This document shows positions 45,075-53,042 of a stretch of 64,000 nucleotides of DNA, one piece after another; the stretch's first letter is position 1, and each line of letters opens with the position of its first letter. A model generated the notes under the pieces. The model was not told the origin of the DNA. It saw only the letters and a list, made by a program, of their open reading frames with translations, and made no database searches. The stretch lies in assembly GCF_000226295.1 (NCBI RefSeq), contig NC_016024.1:1347501-1411500 (forward strand), written 5' to 3'. Source of the DNA: Chloracidobacterium thermophilum B. GTDB taxonomy: Bacteria; Acidobacteriota; Blastocatellia; Chloracidobacteriales; Chloracidobacteriaceae. The translations under genes and the position numbers were made by a program.

Positions 45075-45992
45075 CTACGCCGTTCGGCTGACACGCTGAC
45101 CCAGGGCTTCCGCCACGAGTGTCGTGATTTCGTGGTGAACATCAGCAACGCGCACCCCGGCTGCCCGCAGCGCCTCAACTTTCTGGCGGGGGCTGCCCAT
45201 ACCGCGTTCCATGATGGCGCCGGCGTGCCCGAAGGTGATGCCGGAGGGCATGGCATCCACGAATTTCCCGGCAATGAAGGCAATGAGGGGTTTGGTAAAA
45301 CCGCCCTGCCGTACCAGTTCTGCGGCCTGTTCCTCATAGACGCCGCCCGGTTCACCAAACATCACCACCGCGTCGGTTTCCGGGTCGGCTTCAAACAGGG
45401 GAAGCAGGTCGGCAAAGGTCGAGCAGGCAATGACATCACCCCCCACACTCAGGGCCGTACTGATGCCAAAGCCGGCCTGACATAGCACCCAGGCGGTTTC
45501 GCTCGTCATCGAGCCGGACTTGCTGACAATGCCAATCCGCCCCGGCTTGAACTGAAAGTCAGGGTTTGTGCCGCCAATGGGTCCCAGCTTGCACTTGCCG
45601 GGCGTCAGAATTCCGACCGATGTTGGCCCCACAACCCGGGCCCCTTTGCTGACAGCGTATGAATAGAGATCAGCCGTGTCATGGATGGGCACCCGTTCGG
45701 TGATGATGTTGATGAGCCGGATGCCGTTGCTAATCGCTTCAATGGCGGCGTCCTTGGCGGAAAGGGGTGGCACATACACCAGTGAGGTGTTGATGTCGGG
45801 ATGCGCCGCCAGTGCCTGTTTGAGGGTGTCATAGACCGGTACGCCGTGGACAACCTCGCCCCCTTTGCCCGGTGTGACGCCGGCCAGCACCTTCGTGCCA
45901 TAGCGCAGCATTTCCCTGGTGACAAATGAACCTTCCCGACCGGTGATCCCCTGGACGACGACGCGCGTGTTTTCATCAACCAGTATGCCCAT
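45075..45992 (-). CDS. CoA ligase alpha subunit, ATP-citrate lyase/citryl-CoA synthetase-like (SucD family)
   Basis: 305 residues. A CoA-binding Rossmann domain ([18 protein letters not shown]) is followed by the ligase domain with active-site His256 in [12 protein letters not shown], which carries phosphate during catalysis. The usual annotation would be succinyl-CoA synthetase alpha, but several segments resemble ATP-citrate lyase: [20 protein letters not shown] (ACL form GPATVGG-PG-K-G-TGG; SucD form GPNCPG) and [12 protein letters not shown]. It has no citrate-synthase-like domain, so it would be a ligase and not a full lyase. It follows the beta subunit by 31 bp in one operon. Confidence 0.8.
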   Translation of the reverse strand: MGILVDENTRVVVQGITGREGSFVTREMLRYGTKVLAGVTPGKGGEVVHGVPVYDTLKQALAAHPDINTSLVYVPPLSAKDAAIEAISNGIRLINIITERVPIHDTADLYSYAVSKGARVVGPTSVGILTPGKCKLGPIGGTNPDFQFKPGRIGIVSKSGSMTSETAWVLCQAGFGISTALSVGGDVIACSTFADLLPLFEADPETDAVVMFGEPGGVYEEQAAELVRQGGFTKPLIAFIAGKFVDAMPSGITFGHAGAIMERGMGSPRQKVEALRAAGVRVADVHHEITTLVAEALGQRVSRTA

Positions 45993-46023
45993 ACCCTGCC
46001 TCTTTCTGTGGCAAAAGCCTGCC

Positions 46024-47256
46024 TCAGCAGTTCAGACCACGTAATCTGTTCTTGTATTCCTCGCTTTTCTGAATGACGACTTTGGCGCTTTCGGTCATGG
46101 GCATTTCGGGACCAAAAATCGTCATATCCAGATGCAGTTCTTCACGGGCGCGCTCCAGCGCCGCCCGCGCCTCTTCCCAGCCCGGCCCACCCCGCCGGAC
46201 CACAATCGGGAAGGGCGGGCGGATGGCCCGCAGACCAGCAATGAAGCCTTCCATGGTGATGTCCACGCGGGTGTTGTTGGCGACAGCGCCAACATGCCAG
46301 CAGGCTGTCAGTCCGGGCTTGGAGAGCACGACGCGCGTCAATTTCTCGACTTTTTCAGCCGGGGGATTGCCGCCATATTCGGTGTAGTTCGCCGGGCGTC
46401 CGCCATAGCTGATCAGGGCATCCATGTTCGTGATCGAGCCGCCGCCGCCGGCGCTCATCATGGCAATGTCACCATCGAGTTCGATGTATTTTCCGGCAAC
46501 GCCCCGGTAGTCATTCTGGTCAATGAGTTTGGCCTGAAGTTCACGTTCCGTCAGCGGGCGCCCCAGTCCGCCCCGTGGCGGATAGTTGAAGTCGCGGTGG
46601 CGCGTCATGGCGTCATCATCAAGGATGACCACGGCATCGGCGGCAAAAAAGTTGCCCTTGGGCGTTTCGATGACGGGGTTGATTTCGAGCAGCCGCACAT
46701 CGTTTTCACGGAAGCAGCGGTAGGCACGTACCATCAGGTCAGCCATCTTGCGCATGCGCTCTTCACGAAAACCGGCTTCCGCTGCGATTTCACGGGCTTT
46801 CCATTCGGGCAGTCCGAAAATCGAGTCAATCGGCCGAATGACCAGCTTTTCAGGATGGCGCTGGGTGAGTTCCTCGACCTCAACGCCCCCCTGCTGGCTC
46901 AGGATCACGACCGGGGCGCGGTGCCAGCCATCGAAAGTCAACGACAGATAGTATTCGCCCACGATGGACAGCCGTTGTTCGACCAGAACCCCGACCGATT
47001 CCGACCCATGAATCGTCGTGTGGAGCAACAGCTCGACGGCCAGTTCGGCCCCTTCGGCCGTTTTGCAAAACCGGATGCCCCCGGCCTTGCCCCGCTTGCC
47101 GGCCAGCACCTGTGCCTTGACGGCGACTTCACCGACCTCTTCCACAAAGGCTTCGATATTGCCAGCATTTTGCGGGGAGTTGATGAAGATGCCCTCCGGG
47201 ACGCGAATACCGTACTTTTTGAACAACGACTTGCCTTCGTATTCGTAGAGATTCAT
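46024..47256 (-). CDS. CoA ligase beta (ATP-grasp) subunit, ATP-citrate lyase/citryl-CoA synthetase-like
   Basis: 410 residues. N-terminal ATP-grasp (MNLYEYEGKSLFKKYGIRVPEG; VKAQVLAGKRGKAGGI; LLEINPVIETPKG). The C-terminal ligase domain departs from SucC: GDIAMMSAGGGGSITNMDAL, GGRPANYTEYGGNPPAEKVEK, WHVGAVANNTRVDI, PIVVRRGGPGWEE and MTIFGPEMPMTESA. These align by eye with ATP-citrate lyase (VAGGGAS, ANYGEYSGAPSEQ, GGSIANFT, FVRRGGPNYQE, VFGTETHMT) better than with SucC (NIFGGIVRCD). The substrate could therefore be citrate rather than succinate, which is an inference. Start ATG 47256 has TGGAG eight bases upstream. First gene of a two-gene operon. Confidence 0.8.
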   Translation of the reverse strand: MNLYEYEGKSLFKKYGIRVPEGIFINSPQNAGNIEAFVEEVGEVAVKAQVLAGKRGKAGGIRFCKTAEGAELAVELLLHTTIHGSESVGVLVEQRLSIVGEYYLSLTFDGWHRAPVVILSQQGGVEVEELTQRHPEKLVIRPIDSIFGLPEWKAREIAAEAGFREERMRKMADLMVRAYRCFRENDVRLLEINPVIETPKGNFFAADAVVILDDDAMTRHRDFNYPPRGGLGRPLTERELQAKLIDQNDYRGVAGKYIELDGDIAMMSAGGGGSITNMDALISYGGRPANYTEYGGNPPAEKVEKLTRVVLSKPGLTACWHVGAVANNTRVDITMEGFIAGLRAIRPPFPIVVRRGGPGWEEARAALERAREELHLDMTIFGPEMPMTESAKVVIQKSEEYKNRLRGLNC

Positions 47257-47447
47257 CGGGACACTCCAGTTCGCAACGGCCACGGCACACCGGTCTGGCC
47301 GGCGGCTGCGTGGTACGCCGCACCGTGAGGGTACTGTGCCGTAGCGCACAGACGTCGGCCTAGCTTTGCCAATTACCGCCCACACGTCAACTGTTCACTG
47401 GCTTGTCAGCAGCCTTTTGTTGTTCTGCCGGAGAGGGTTCGTGGACT

Positions 47448-48320
47448 TCAGCGGCGGAGAAAAATCACGTCGGCACCCAGCGTGAGCAGGAGAATGACAC
47501 TCACGAAAGCATTGGTCGTGAAAAAAGCGGCATCAAGGCGGGACAGATCGGTTGGGCTGACCAGGCGGTGCTGGTGAATCAGCAGGCCGCCGGTGGCCAG
47601 CACGCCAACGTAGGCCAGCCCACCCAGTCCGGTTACTGCCACCAGCAGGAGCAGCGCCACAAACATCGCGGCATGCAGTCCGCGGGCCACCAGCATGGCC
47701 CGGGCAATACCGAGCCATTTGGGAATGGAGTGCAATTCCGGGTGCTGGCGGTCGAAGTCATAATCCTGGCAGGCATAGAGAATATCAAAGCCGGCCGTCC
47801 ACAGCAGAACGCACAGTGCCAGCAGAACAGCCTCGCCATCGAGCGTGCCACGGACCGCCACCCAGGCGCCGGCTGGGGCAATGGCCAGACACCAGCCGAG
47901 CACGATGTGGGAAAACGATGTAAACCGCTTGGTGTAGGAGTAAAACAGCACCGAACCCAGAGCGACCGGGGAAAGCCACAGCGTCAGTGGGTTGAGCATC
48001 GCCGCCGCGAGCAGAAAGAGCGCTGCTGAGAAGATGATGAAACCAAGGACGAAACGCCGGCTGACCAGTCCGGCGGGCAGCGCCCGCTGCGCCGTGCGGG
48101 GATTCTCCGCGTCGTATTTTTCATCCACCAGGCGGTTGAACGCCATGGCCGCACTGCGTGCCCCGACCATCGCCAGCGTAATCCACCCAATCTGATCGAG
48201 CCGTGGCAGGCCCCGCGCTGCCAGCAGCGCCCCCAGGAAGGCAAAAGGGAGCGCAAACAGCGTGTGCTCGATTTTGATCATTTCGCAGGTCGTCCTGACA
48301 TTACGCAGCACCGTGGACAT
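47448..48320 (-). CDS. UbiA-like polyprenyltransferase, futalosine-pathway (MqnP) type
   Basis: 290 residues with about eight transmembrane helices. It has both Asp-rich prenyl-diphosphate motifs: NRLVDEKYD in loop 2 and DYDFDRQH in loop 6. The opening [20 protein letters not shown] and the [32 protein letters not shown] segment match the UbiA-like group linked to the futalosine (menaquinone) pathway in bacteria lacking the classical men genes. It would attach the polyprenyl tail to the aromatic precursor in the membrane. No other mqn gene is in the window, so the pathway assignment is an inference. Start ATG 48320; a TTG lies 18 bases further out. Confidence 0.85.
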   Translation of the reverse strand: MSTVLRNVRTTCEMIKIEHTLFALPFAFLGALLAARGLPRLDQIGWITLAMVGARSAAMAFNRLVDEKYDAENPRTAQRALPAGLVSRRFVLGFIIFSAALFLLAAAMLNPLTLWLSPVALGSVLFYSYTKRFTSFSHIVLGWCLAIAPAGAWVAVRGTLDGEAVLLALCVLLWTAGFDILYACQDYDFDRQHPELHSIPKWLGIARAMLVARGLHAAMFVALLLLVAVTGLGGLAYVGVLATGGLLIHQHRLVSPTDLSRLDAAFFTTNAFVSVILLLTLGADVIFLRR

Positions 48321-48349
48321 CGCACACGACACTCCCAAGGCTTATCCCC

Positions 48350-48373
48350 GACGACCCGCTATCCGGGGTCGTC
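48350..48373. promoter_or_regulatory. Small hairpin upstream of the UbiA-like gene
   Basis: A perfect 8-bp inverted repeat, GACGACCC (48350-48357) and GGGTCGTC (48366-48373), with an 8-nt loop, about 30-55 bp upstream of the ATG at 48320. It may be a leader hairpin or operator. Confidence 0.3.
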
Positions 48374-48449
48374 AGAATCTCCGGGGTGCTAGTGTCTTCC
48401 TAGTCGGCACGAGGGAAGCCTGGCAAGCCCCAGTGCCGGAAAACAGGCA

Positions 48450-48489
48450 CCGGAAAGGCAATGTCCAGCCGCCGGACAGGGCCTTCCGG
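48450..48489 (-). terminator. Putative terminator-like hairpin after the small hypothetical gene
   Basis: A nested GC-rich hairpin: CCGGAAAGGC (48450-48459) pairs with GGCCTTCCGG (48480-48489) apart from one bulge, and TGTCC/GGACA (48462-48466, 48474-48478) pair inside around a 7-nt loop. It lies 65 bp past the stop of the 48554-48895 gene. A TTTT appears only about ten bases beyond on the minus strand, so termination is uncertain. Confidence 0.4.
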
Positions 48490-48553
48490 GGGCGCTTCCT
48501 TTTGGTGGGCATTCGTTTGACCGCAGGCGGGAGACGGGCGCTGGCAAAACGTC

Positions 48554-48895
48554 CTAACGTTTCAGGACAATGCTGGCAATCCGGTCGGGGTCGCCCTTGA
48601 TACCGGATTCGGGAATGAGATTGCCGTTGAAGTCACACTGGGGATCGAGCCAGAGCTGAAGGTTGTGTTGCCGGGCAAACTCCCGGACATTGCCGATGGC
48701 TTCGTAGCGCGTGACAAAAAATTCATCCGGGCTGGGGGGAATGTAGCGCGCCAGGAATGACACCCCGGCTTCTTCGCGCTCAAAAACCGGCAGGGCATTG
48801 TCAAAAACCTTACGGATATCAAGTTGCTCACCGGCAAGGGGGGCAATGCGCCCGTCTGCCGTACGGACACACAGGACGTTGACTCTCTGCGTCAT
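48554..48895 (-). CDS. Small conserved-looking hypothetical protein
   Basis: 113 residues from ATG 48895 (MTQRVNVLCVRTADGRIAPL). No family is recognised. It is soluble, slightly acidic, with an alternating strand/helix pattern and one run of aromatic residues (SPDEFFVTRYEAIGNVREFA). The segment LWLDPQCDFNGNLIPESG is the only Cys-containing part. Single gene between hemW and the UbiA-like gene, same strand as both. Coding potential is supported by strong GC bias at third positions and a sensible start region. Role unknown. Confidence 0.6.
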   Translation of the reverse strand: MTQRVNVLCVRTADGRIAPLAGEQLDIRKVFDNALPVFEREEAGVSFLARYIPPSPDEFFVTRYEAIGNVREFARQHNLQLWLDPQCDFNGNLIPESGIKGDPDRIASIVLKR

Positions 48896-49024
48896 GGCCA
48901 GGTCCTTCAAGGTTCAAAAAGTTCAAACAACGCGGGGACTGGCAAAGACAAAAACCACGTGGCAGGCAAAGTTTACCTGATTGGGCTGGAACCGTGTGGC
49001 ACTACCGGGAATTTCATTCATCCA

Positions 49025-50218
49025 TCATGAAAACGCCACAAAAACTTCGTTCGCGAGGAGCCGCCCACGGGGTGTCAGGCGGAGGCGCGCGTCTGTCACC
49101 GTCAGGAGTCCGGCCGCCTGAAGTTCCTGTATGACGGCGGCGTAATCGCGCCACAGGTCAACGCCATAGCCGGACTGTAGCCGGCCCGGATCAACACCTT
49201 CGTCCAGACGCAGCCCCAGCATCAGCGCCTCATGCCATCGCTCGTGTGGGGTACGCCGGGTGCGGGCCACGACGGCGTGGTGCCGGTCGTCAATGGCGGT
49301 GAAATAGTCTTCCAGGCGGTCAGTATTCCAGTAGCGTTCGCCGCCGTCGTAGCCATGAGCCCCAACGCCAAAGGCGGCGTAGGGCAGGTCCTGCCAGTAT
49401 TTCAGGTTATGACGTGCGCGGTAGCCGGGGCGCGCGAAGTTTGAAATCTCATACGCCTCGAAACCAGCTTCACCCAGAAGTTCCAGGGTGAGGAGGTACA
49501 TTTCGGCAGCAAGATCATCATCCAGCAGTGGCAGGCGGCCGGCCGCCAGTTGCCGGGCCAGGGTTGTCCCTTCCTTGACTTCGAGCAGGTAGAGCGACAG
49601 GTGCTCCGGTTCAAGTGCCAGGGCTTCCAGCAGGTTGGTGCGCCAGTCGGTGAGGGTTTGGCCGGGAAGCCCGGCGATGAGGTCAAGACTTAGGTTGTCA
49701 AATCCAGCCCGGCGGGCCATCTGGACAGCCCGTCTGGCTGCCTGGGCATCGTGGTCACGCCCGGCCAGTGCCAGATCGCGGTCAAAAAAGGACTGTACCC
49801 CCAGGCTCAGGCGGTTGATCCCAAGGTTGCGACAGGCTTCCAGTCGCTCTGGCTCAGCGTCACCGGGGTTGACTTCAAGGGTGATTTCCGTGTCGGGTGC
49901 AAAGTCGAACACCGACCGGGACGCCAGCAGAAGGCGCGCCAGTTGGGATGGTGTCATCCGGGACGGCGTTCCCCCGCCAAAGTACAGGGTGTCCGCCTGA
50001 AAGGTGGCAAATTCCAACGGCACGGCCGCACAGGTTTCGGGAAAATGTCGCAGTTCGGTTTCCAGCGCTGCAAGATAACGGGCCGCACCGTTGGCGTCAT
50101 AGCTGCGGGTGACAAAGGCACAGTAGGTACACTTTGTGACACAGAAGGGGAAGTGGATGTACACCCCCAAGCGGGCCGATACGCCAGGTAGTACGGACGT
50201 TGGGAGCACGCTCGTCAT
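49025..50218 (-). CDS. hemW: Radical SAM heme chaperone (HemW-type, HemN-like)
   Basis: 397 residues from ATG 50218. The radical SAM Fe-S motif is CVTKCTYC (Cx3Cx2C) in YIHFPFCVTKCTYCAF. HemW signatures follow: TLYFGGGTPSRM, EVNPGD, GINRLSLGVQSFFD, LSLDLIAGLPGQTL and a C-terminal HemN domain with YEISNFARPGYRARHNLKYW and GVGAHGY. Canonical HemW inserts heme into respiratory enzymes and is not a coproporphyrinogen oxidase. It lacks the N-terminal 50 or so residues unique to true HemN. It is divergent from pyrE with about 118 bp of shared upstream sequence. Confidence 0.9.
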   Translation of the reverse strand: MTSVLPTSVLPGVSARLGVYIHFPFCVTKCTYCAFVTRSYDANGAARYLAALETELRHFPETCAAVPLEFATFQADTLYFGGGTPSRMTPSQLARLLLASRSVFDFAPDTEITLEVNPGDAEPERLEACRNLGINRLSLGVQSFFDRDLALAGRDHDAQAARRAVQMARRAGFDNLSLDLIAGLPGQTLTDWRTNLLEALALEPEHLSLYLLEVKEGTTLARQLAAGRLPLLDDDLAAEMYLLTLELLGEAGFEAYEISNFARPGYRARHNLKYWQDLPYAAFGVGAHGYDGGERYWNTDRLEDYFTAIDDRHHAVVARTRRTPHERWHEALMLGLRLDEGVDPGRLQSGYGVDLWRDYAAVIQELQAAGLLTVTDARLRLTPRGRLLANEVFVAFS

Positions 50219-50336
50219 AGACAGTGGGCAGGGCAAAGCATTAGGTTCACAAAGCTGGGCTGGCGTGACGTGGGCGTGGCATCGGAAGGATGTCCGTTGT
50301 CGGTCTGCCGGCGCAGTGAATTCTTCGCTCCGCATC

Positions 50337-50933
50337 ATGATGGGTATGGCAACACCCGATGTGTACCGCTTGTTACAGGAAACCGGCGCCCTGTTGGAGG
50401 GTCACTTCCTGCTGAGTTCCGGGCTGCATAGTCCGCAGTATGTGCAGTGTGCGCGCCTGCTTCAGTTCCCGACGGTGGCCGGTCAGGTTGGAGCCGCTTT
50501 GGGGGCGCGCCTGGAGGCGCTTGGCGTGCGACCACAGGTGATTGTGGCGCCGGCCATTGGTGGCATCATCATCGCCCACGAGGTGGCGCGTGCCATGGAT
50601 GTCCGGTGTGTGTTTACGGAGCGCGAACAAGGCGTGATGACGCTGCGGCGTGGTTTTACGCTGGACACCGGCGAGCGGGCCTGTGTGGTGGAGGATGTGG
50701 TGACAACCGGCGGCTCGACGCGGGAAACCATGGCCGTTGTCACCCGGTGTGGTGCGCAGGTGCTGGCCGTCGGTGCCATCATTGACCGCAGCGGCGGACA
50801 ATCTGATTTTGGGCTGCCCTTTGCCGCATTGATCAAGCTGACGATACCAACGTACGCTCCCCCGGACTGCCCGCTCTGCCAAGCGGACGTGCCCCTGGTC
50901 AAGCCTGGGAGCCGGACATTCATCTCCGGCTGA
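50337..50933 (+). CDS. pyrE: Orotate phosphoribosyltransferase
   Basis: About 198 residues. It joins orotate and PRPP to orotidine monophosphate in pyrimidine synthesis. The signature ACVVEDVVTTGGSTRETM is the PRPP-binding motif; LLSSGLHSPQYVQCARLLQF is the N-terminal orotate loop; VIVAPAIGGIIIAHEVA and FTEREQGVMTLRRGF are conserved. Three in-frame ATGs at 50337, 50340 and 50346 are possible starts; the homology begins at MATPDVYRLL (50346). The cytochrome P450 gene follows after 13 bp, its Shine-Dalgarno overlapping the pyrE stop region. Confidence 0.94.
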   Translation: MMGMATPDVYRLLQETGALLEGHFLLSSGLHSPQYVQCARLLQFPTVAGQVGAALGARLEALGVRPQVIVAPAIGGIIIAHEVARAMDVRCVFTEREQGVMTLRRGFTLDTGERACVVEDVVTTGGSTRETMAVVTRCGAQVLAVGAIIDRSGGQSDFGLPFAALIKLTIPTYAPPDCPLCQADVPLVKPGSRTFISG

Positions 50934-50946
50934 GGAGGTCGCCGCT

Positions 50947-52332
50947 ATGGAAGCCATCATGTCAACGTCAACCGGGAAGCGCCTGGCGCCGATGCCCAAA
51001 GACCAACACTGGCTGTTCGGCAGTTTCCTTCCGGTGCGCAACGACCTGCTGAACTTTTACACCCGCGTGTTTCGTGAACTGGGCGACATCATCCGCTTTC
51101 GTGGATTGCCCGGCCTGTACTGGCATCTCGTTCTGCATCCGGCCTATGTCGAGCACGTGCTGGTGCGTAACCAGCACAACTACCGCAAGGGAAAAGTCTT
51201 TGACGGACCCATCGGACTCATCACGGGGAATGGTCTGCTGACAAGTGACGGCGACTTCTGGCGGCGGCAGCGCAAGCTCATGCAGCCCTCGTTTCACCGG
51301 CAGGCGCTGAGCCGCTTTGCGGCCACGATGGTGGCAGAAACAGAAGCGTATTTTGAGTTGTGGGACAACCGGGCGCGCCAGTCAGAAGCTTTCGATGTGG
51401 CCCAGGACATGGCACTGCTGACGCTGAACATTGCCGGGCTGACGCTTTTTTCAACACCGGTAGGCGAAAAGGCCGACGCTTTTGGGCAAAACCTGCGGGT
51501 GGCCTTTGATTTCGTCGGTTTCAGGATGCGTCCGACCTTACCCGTTCCGCTGTGGGTGCCAACTCCGTCCAATCTGCGTTTCAAAGCCGCCCGGCGGCGG
51601 CTGGATGCTGTTGTGTACCAAATCATCGAGCGGCGGCGAAAAACGCTCAATCCGGCGCCGGACCTGCTCTCGATGCTGATGGCGGCGCGGGATGAGGAAA
51701 CAGGCGAAGCCATGAGCGACACCCAGCTTCGGGATGAAGTCATCACCCTGCTGCTGGCCGGGCATGAAACGACCGCCATTACCCTGACCTGGGCCCTGTA
51801 CGTCCTGACCCGGGAGCCGGCTGTGGAGGCGCGGTTGTACGAAGAAGTCGTGTCGGTGCTGCGTGGGGCCTCGCCAACCGTGGAAGACCTCCGGCGTTTG
51901 CCTTACACCCGCATGGTCATCGAGGAAACCATGCGGCTGTACCCTCCTGCCTGGGGCCTGCCACGGGAGGCGATTCACGAAGACGAAATCGGTGGCTACT
52001 ACATTCCGGGACAAAGTCTCGTGGCGCTCAACCAGTTTTTGACGCACCGCCACCCCGATTTCTGGGAAGACCCTGAACGTTTCGACCCGGAACGCTTCAC
52101 ACCGGAGCGGTCATCCGGTCGTCCGGCCTTTGCCTACTTTCCGTTTGGCGGCGGTCAGCGCGTGTGCATCGGCAGCCAGTTTGCCCTGATGGAAGCCACA
52201 CTGGTTCTGGCCATGATCGTGCAGCGTTACCGGATCAGGCTCGTGCCGGGACACCCGATTGAGTTCGATACGATGTTTACTCTGCGGCCGAAATACGGCG
52301 TGCGGGTCACTTTTGAACGGCGGGGGAAATAG
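50947..52332 (+). CDS. Cytochrome P450
   Basis: 461 residues, soluble, no membrane anchor. Complete signatures: I-helix oxygen-binding AGHETTAITL, K-helix EETMR (ExxR), the PERF segment (DPERFDPERFTPER) and heme-cysteine loop FPFGGGQRVCIG. It resembles fatty-acid or carotenoid-oxidising bacterial P450s such as CYP175A1 (YPPAW after ExxR, and FPFGxGQRxCIG), so a carotenoid or lipid substrate is possible; substrate and redox partner cannot be told. The strong Shine-Dalgarno GAGGAGG supports ATG 50947. It follows pyrE by 13 bp, and its 3' end overlaps the SanA-like gene by 26 bp tail to tail. Confidence 0.95.
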   Translation: MEAIMSTSTGKRLAPMPKDQHWLFGSFLPVRNDLLNFYTRVFRELGDIIRFRGLPGLYWHLVLHPAYVEHVLVRNQHNYRKGKVFDGPIGLITGNGLLTSDGDFWRRQRKLMQPSFHRQALSRFAATMVAETEAYFELWDNRARQSEAFDVAQDMALLTLNIAGLTLFSTPVGEKADAFGQNLRVAFDFVGFRMRPTLPVPLWVPTPSNLRFKAARRRLDAVVYQIIERRRKTLNPAPDLLSMLMAARDEETGEAMSDTQLRDEVITLLLAGHETTAITLTWALYVLTREPAVEARLYEEVVSVLRGASPTVEDLRRLPYTRMVIEETMRLYPPAWGLPREAIHEDEIGGYYIPGQSLVALNQFLTHRHPDFWEDPERFDPERFTPERSSGRPAFAYFPFGGGQRVCIGSQFALMEATLVLAMIVQRYRIRLVPGHPIEFDTMFTLRPKYGVRVTFERRGK

Positions 52333-53011
52333 GCGGAGCGTCGGTGTCCGTGGCAACCGGCGCGTCCACGGGCAGGGTAATGGGCTGCCCGCGAAAGCGG
52401 GGTTGGGTGCCCAGAACATAGACATCCAGAACCGCCTTACAGCGCGCGCCATATTCGCGCAGGCGCGTCCGTACCGAAACTGACCAGGGCAGGTCGGGAG
52501 CGCCATAGGCAATGGCCTGGATGCCAAACCGGTCGCAGAGAAACAGCGCCCGATAGACGTGAAACTTGTCGGAAATGATGGTGAAGTGGTGCTGTCCGAA
52601 AATGTCGCGGGCGCGAACGACCGAGTCAAGCGTACGGCGGCCGGCATAATCGGCCGTCATGGCCGCGTCAGGAACCCCCAGGCTGCGCAGCGACTTCCGC
52701 ATTTCAGTTGGTTCGTCATAAGCCGGTGTCTGATTCGAGCCGCTGAGGATCAGATGTCTGATCTTACCGGTGTGGTACAGCTCGGCCGCCGCCTGCATGC
52801 GATTCTGAAAATACGGGTTAAGTCCGCCGGTCGGCAGGTATTTGGCTGTTCCCAGGACAAGCCCGACGGCATTGGCCGGGATGTCAGTGGGGCGCTCGAA
52901 AACACGTCTCTGGGTTGAAGAGACCACCCAGGTGTTGGCGAGAACGACAAAAAGCGGCGGCAGTGTCAACCCCAGGAGGGTTATCCACTGCCACCGCTTC
53001 AGGCAAAGCAT
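52307..53011 (-). CDS. SanA/YdcF-like DUF218 membrane protein
   Basis: 234 residues. One N-terminal transmembrane helix (WITLLGLTLPPLFVVLANTWVV) is followed by the DUF218 fold: VGLVLGTAKYLPTGGLNPYF, RMQAAAELYHTGKIRHLILSG, YDEPTEMRKSLRSLGVP and DYAGRRTLDSVVRARDIFG, then TIISDKFHVYRALFLCDRFGI. SanA is linked to envelope integrity and vancomycin tolerance at high temperature in enterobacteria. The start at ATG 53011 is chosen because upstream residues look non-coding; a longer start at 53101 would overlap the downstream gene. No Shine-Dalgarno is obvious. Confidence 0.85.
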   Translation of the reverse strand: MLCLKRWQWITLLGLTLPPLFVVLANTWVVSSTQRRVFERPTDIPANAVGLVLGTAKYLPTGGLNPYFQNRMQAAAELYHTGKIRHLILSGSNQTPAYDEPTEMRKSLRSLGVPDAAMTADYAGRRTLDSVVRARDIFGQHHFTIISDKFHVYRALFLCDRFGIQAIAYGAPDLPWSVSVRTRLREYGARCKAVLDVYVLGTQPRFRGQPITLPVDAPVATDTDAPPISPAVQK

Positions 53012-53042
53012 AGGCGTTGGGCGTGATGGAACCGGGCGGCCT

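Noticed and set aside
46132-47328. Plus-strand frame opposite the CoA ligase beta gene
   Set aside because: Shadow; the minus strand has ATP-grasp signatures.
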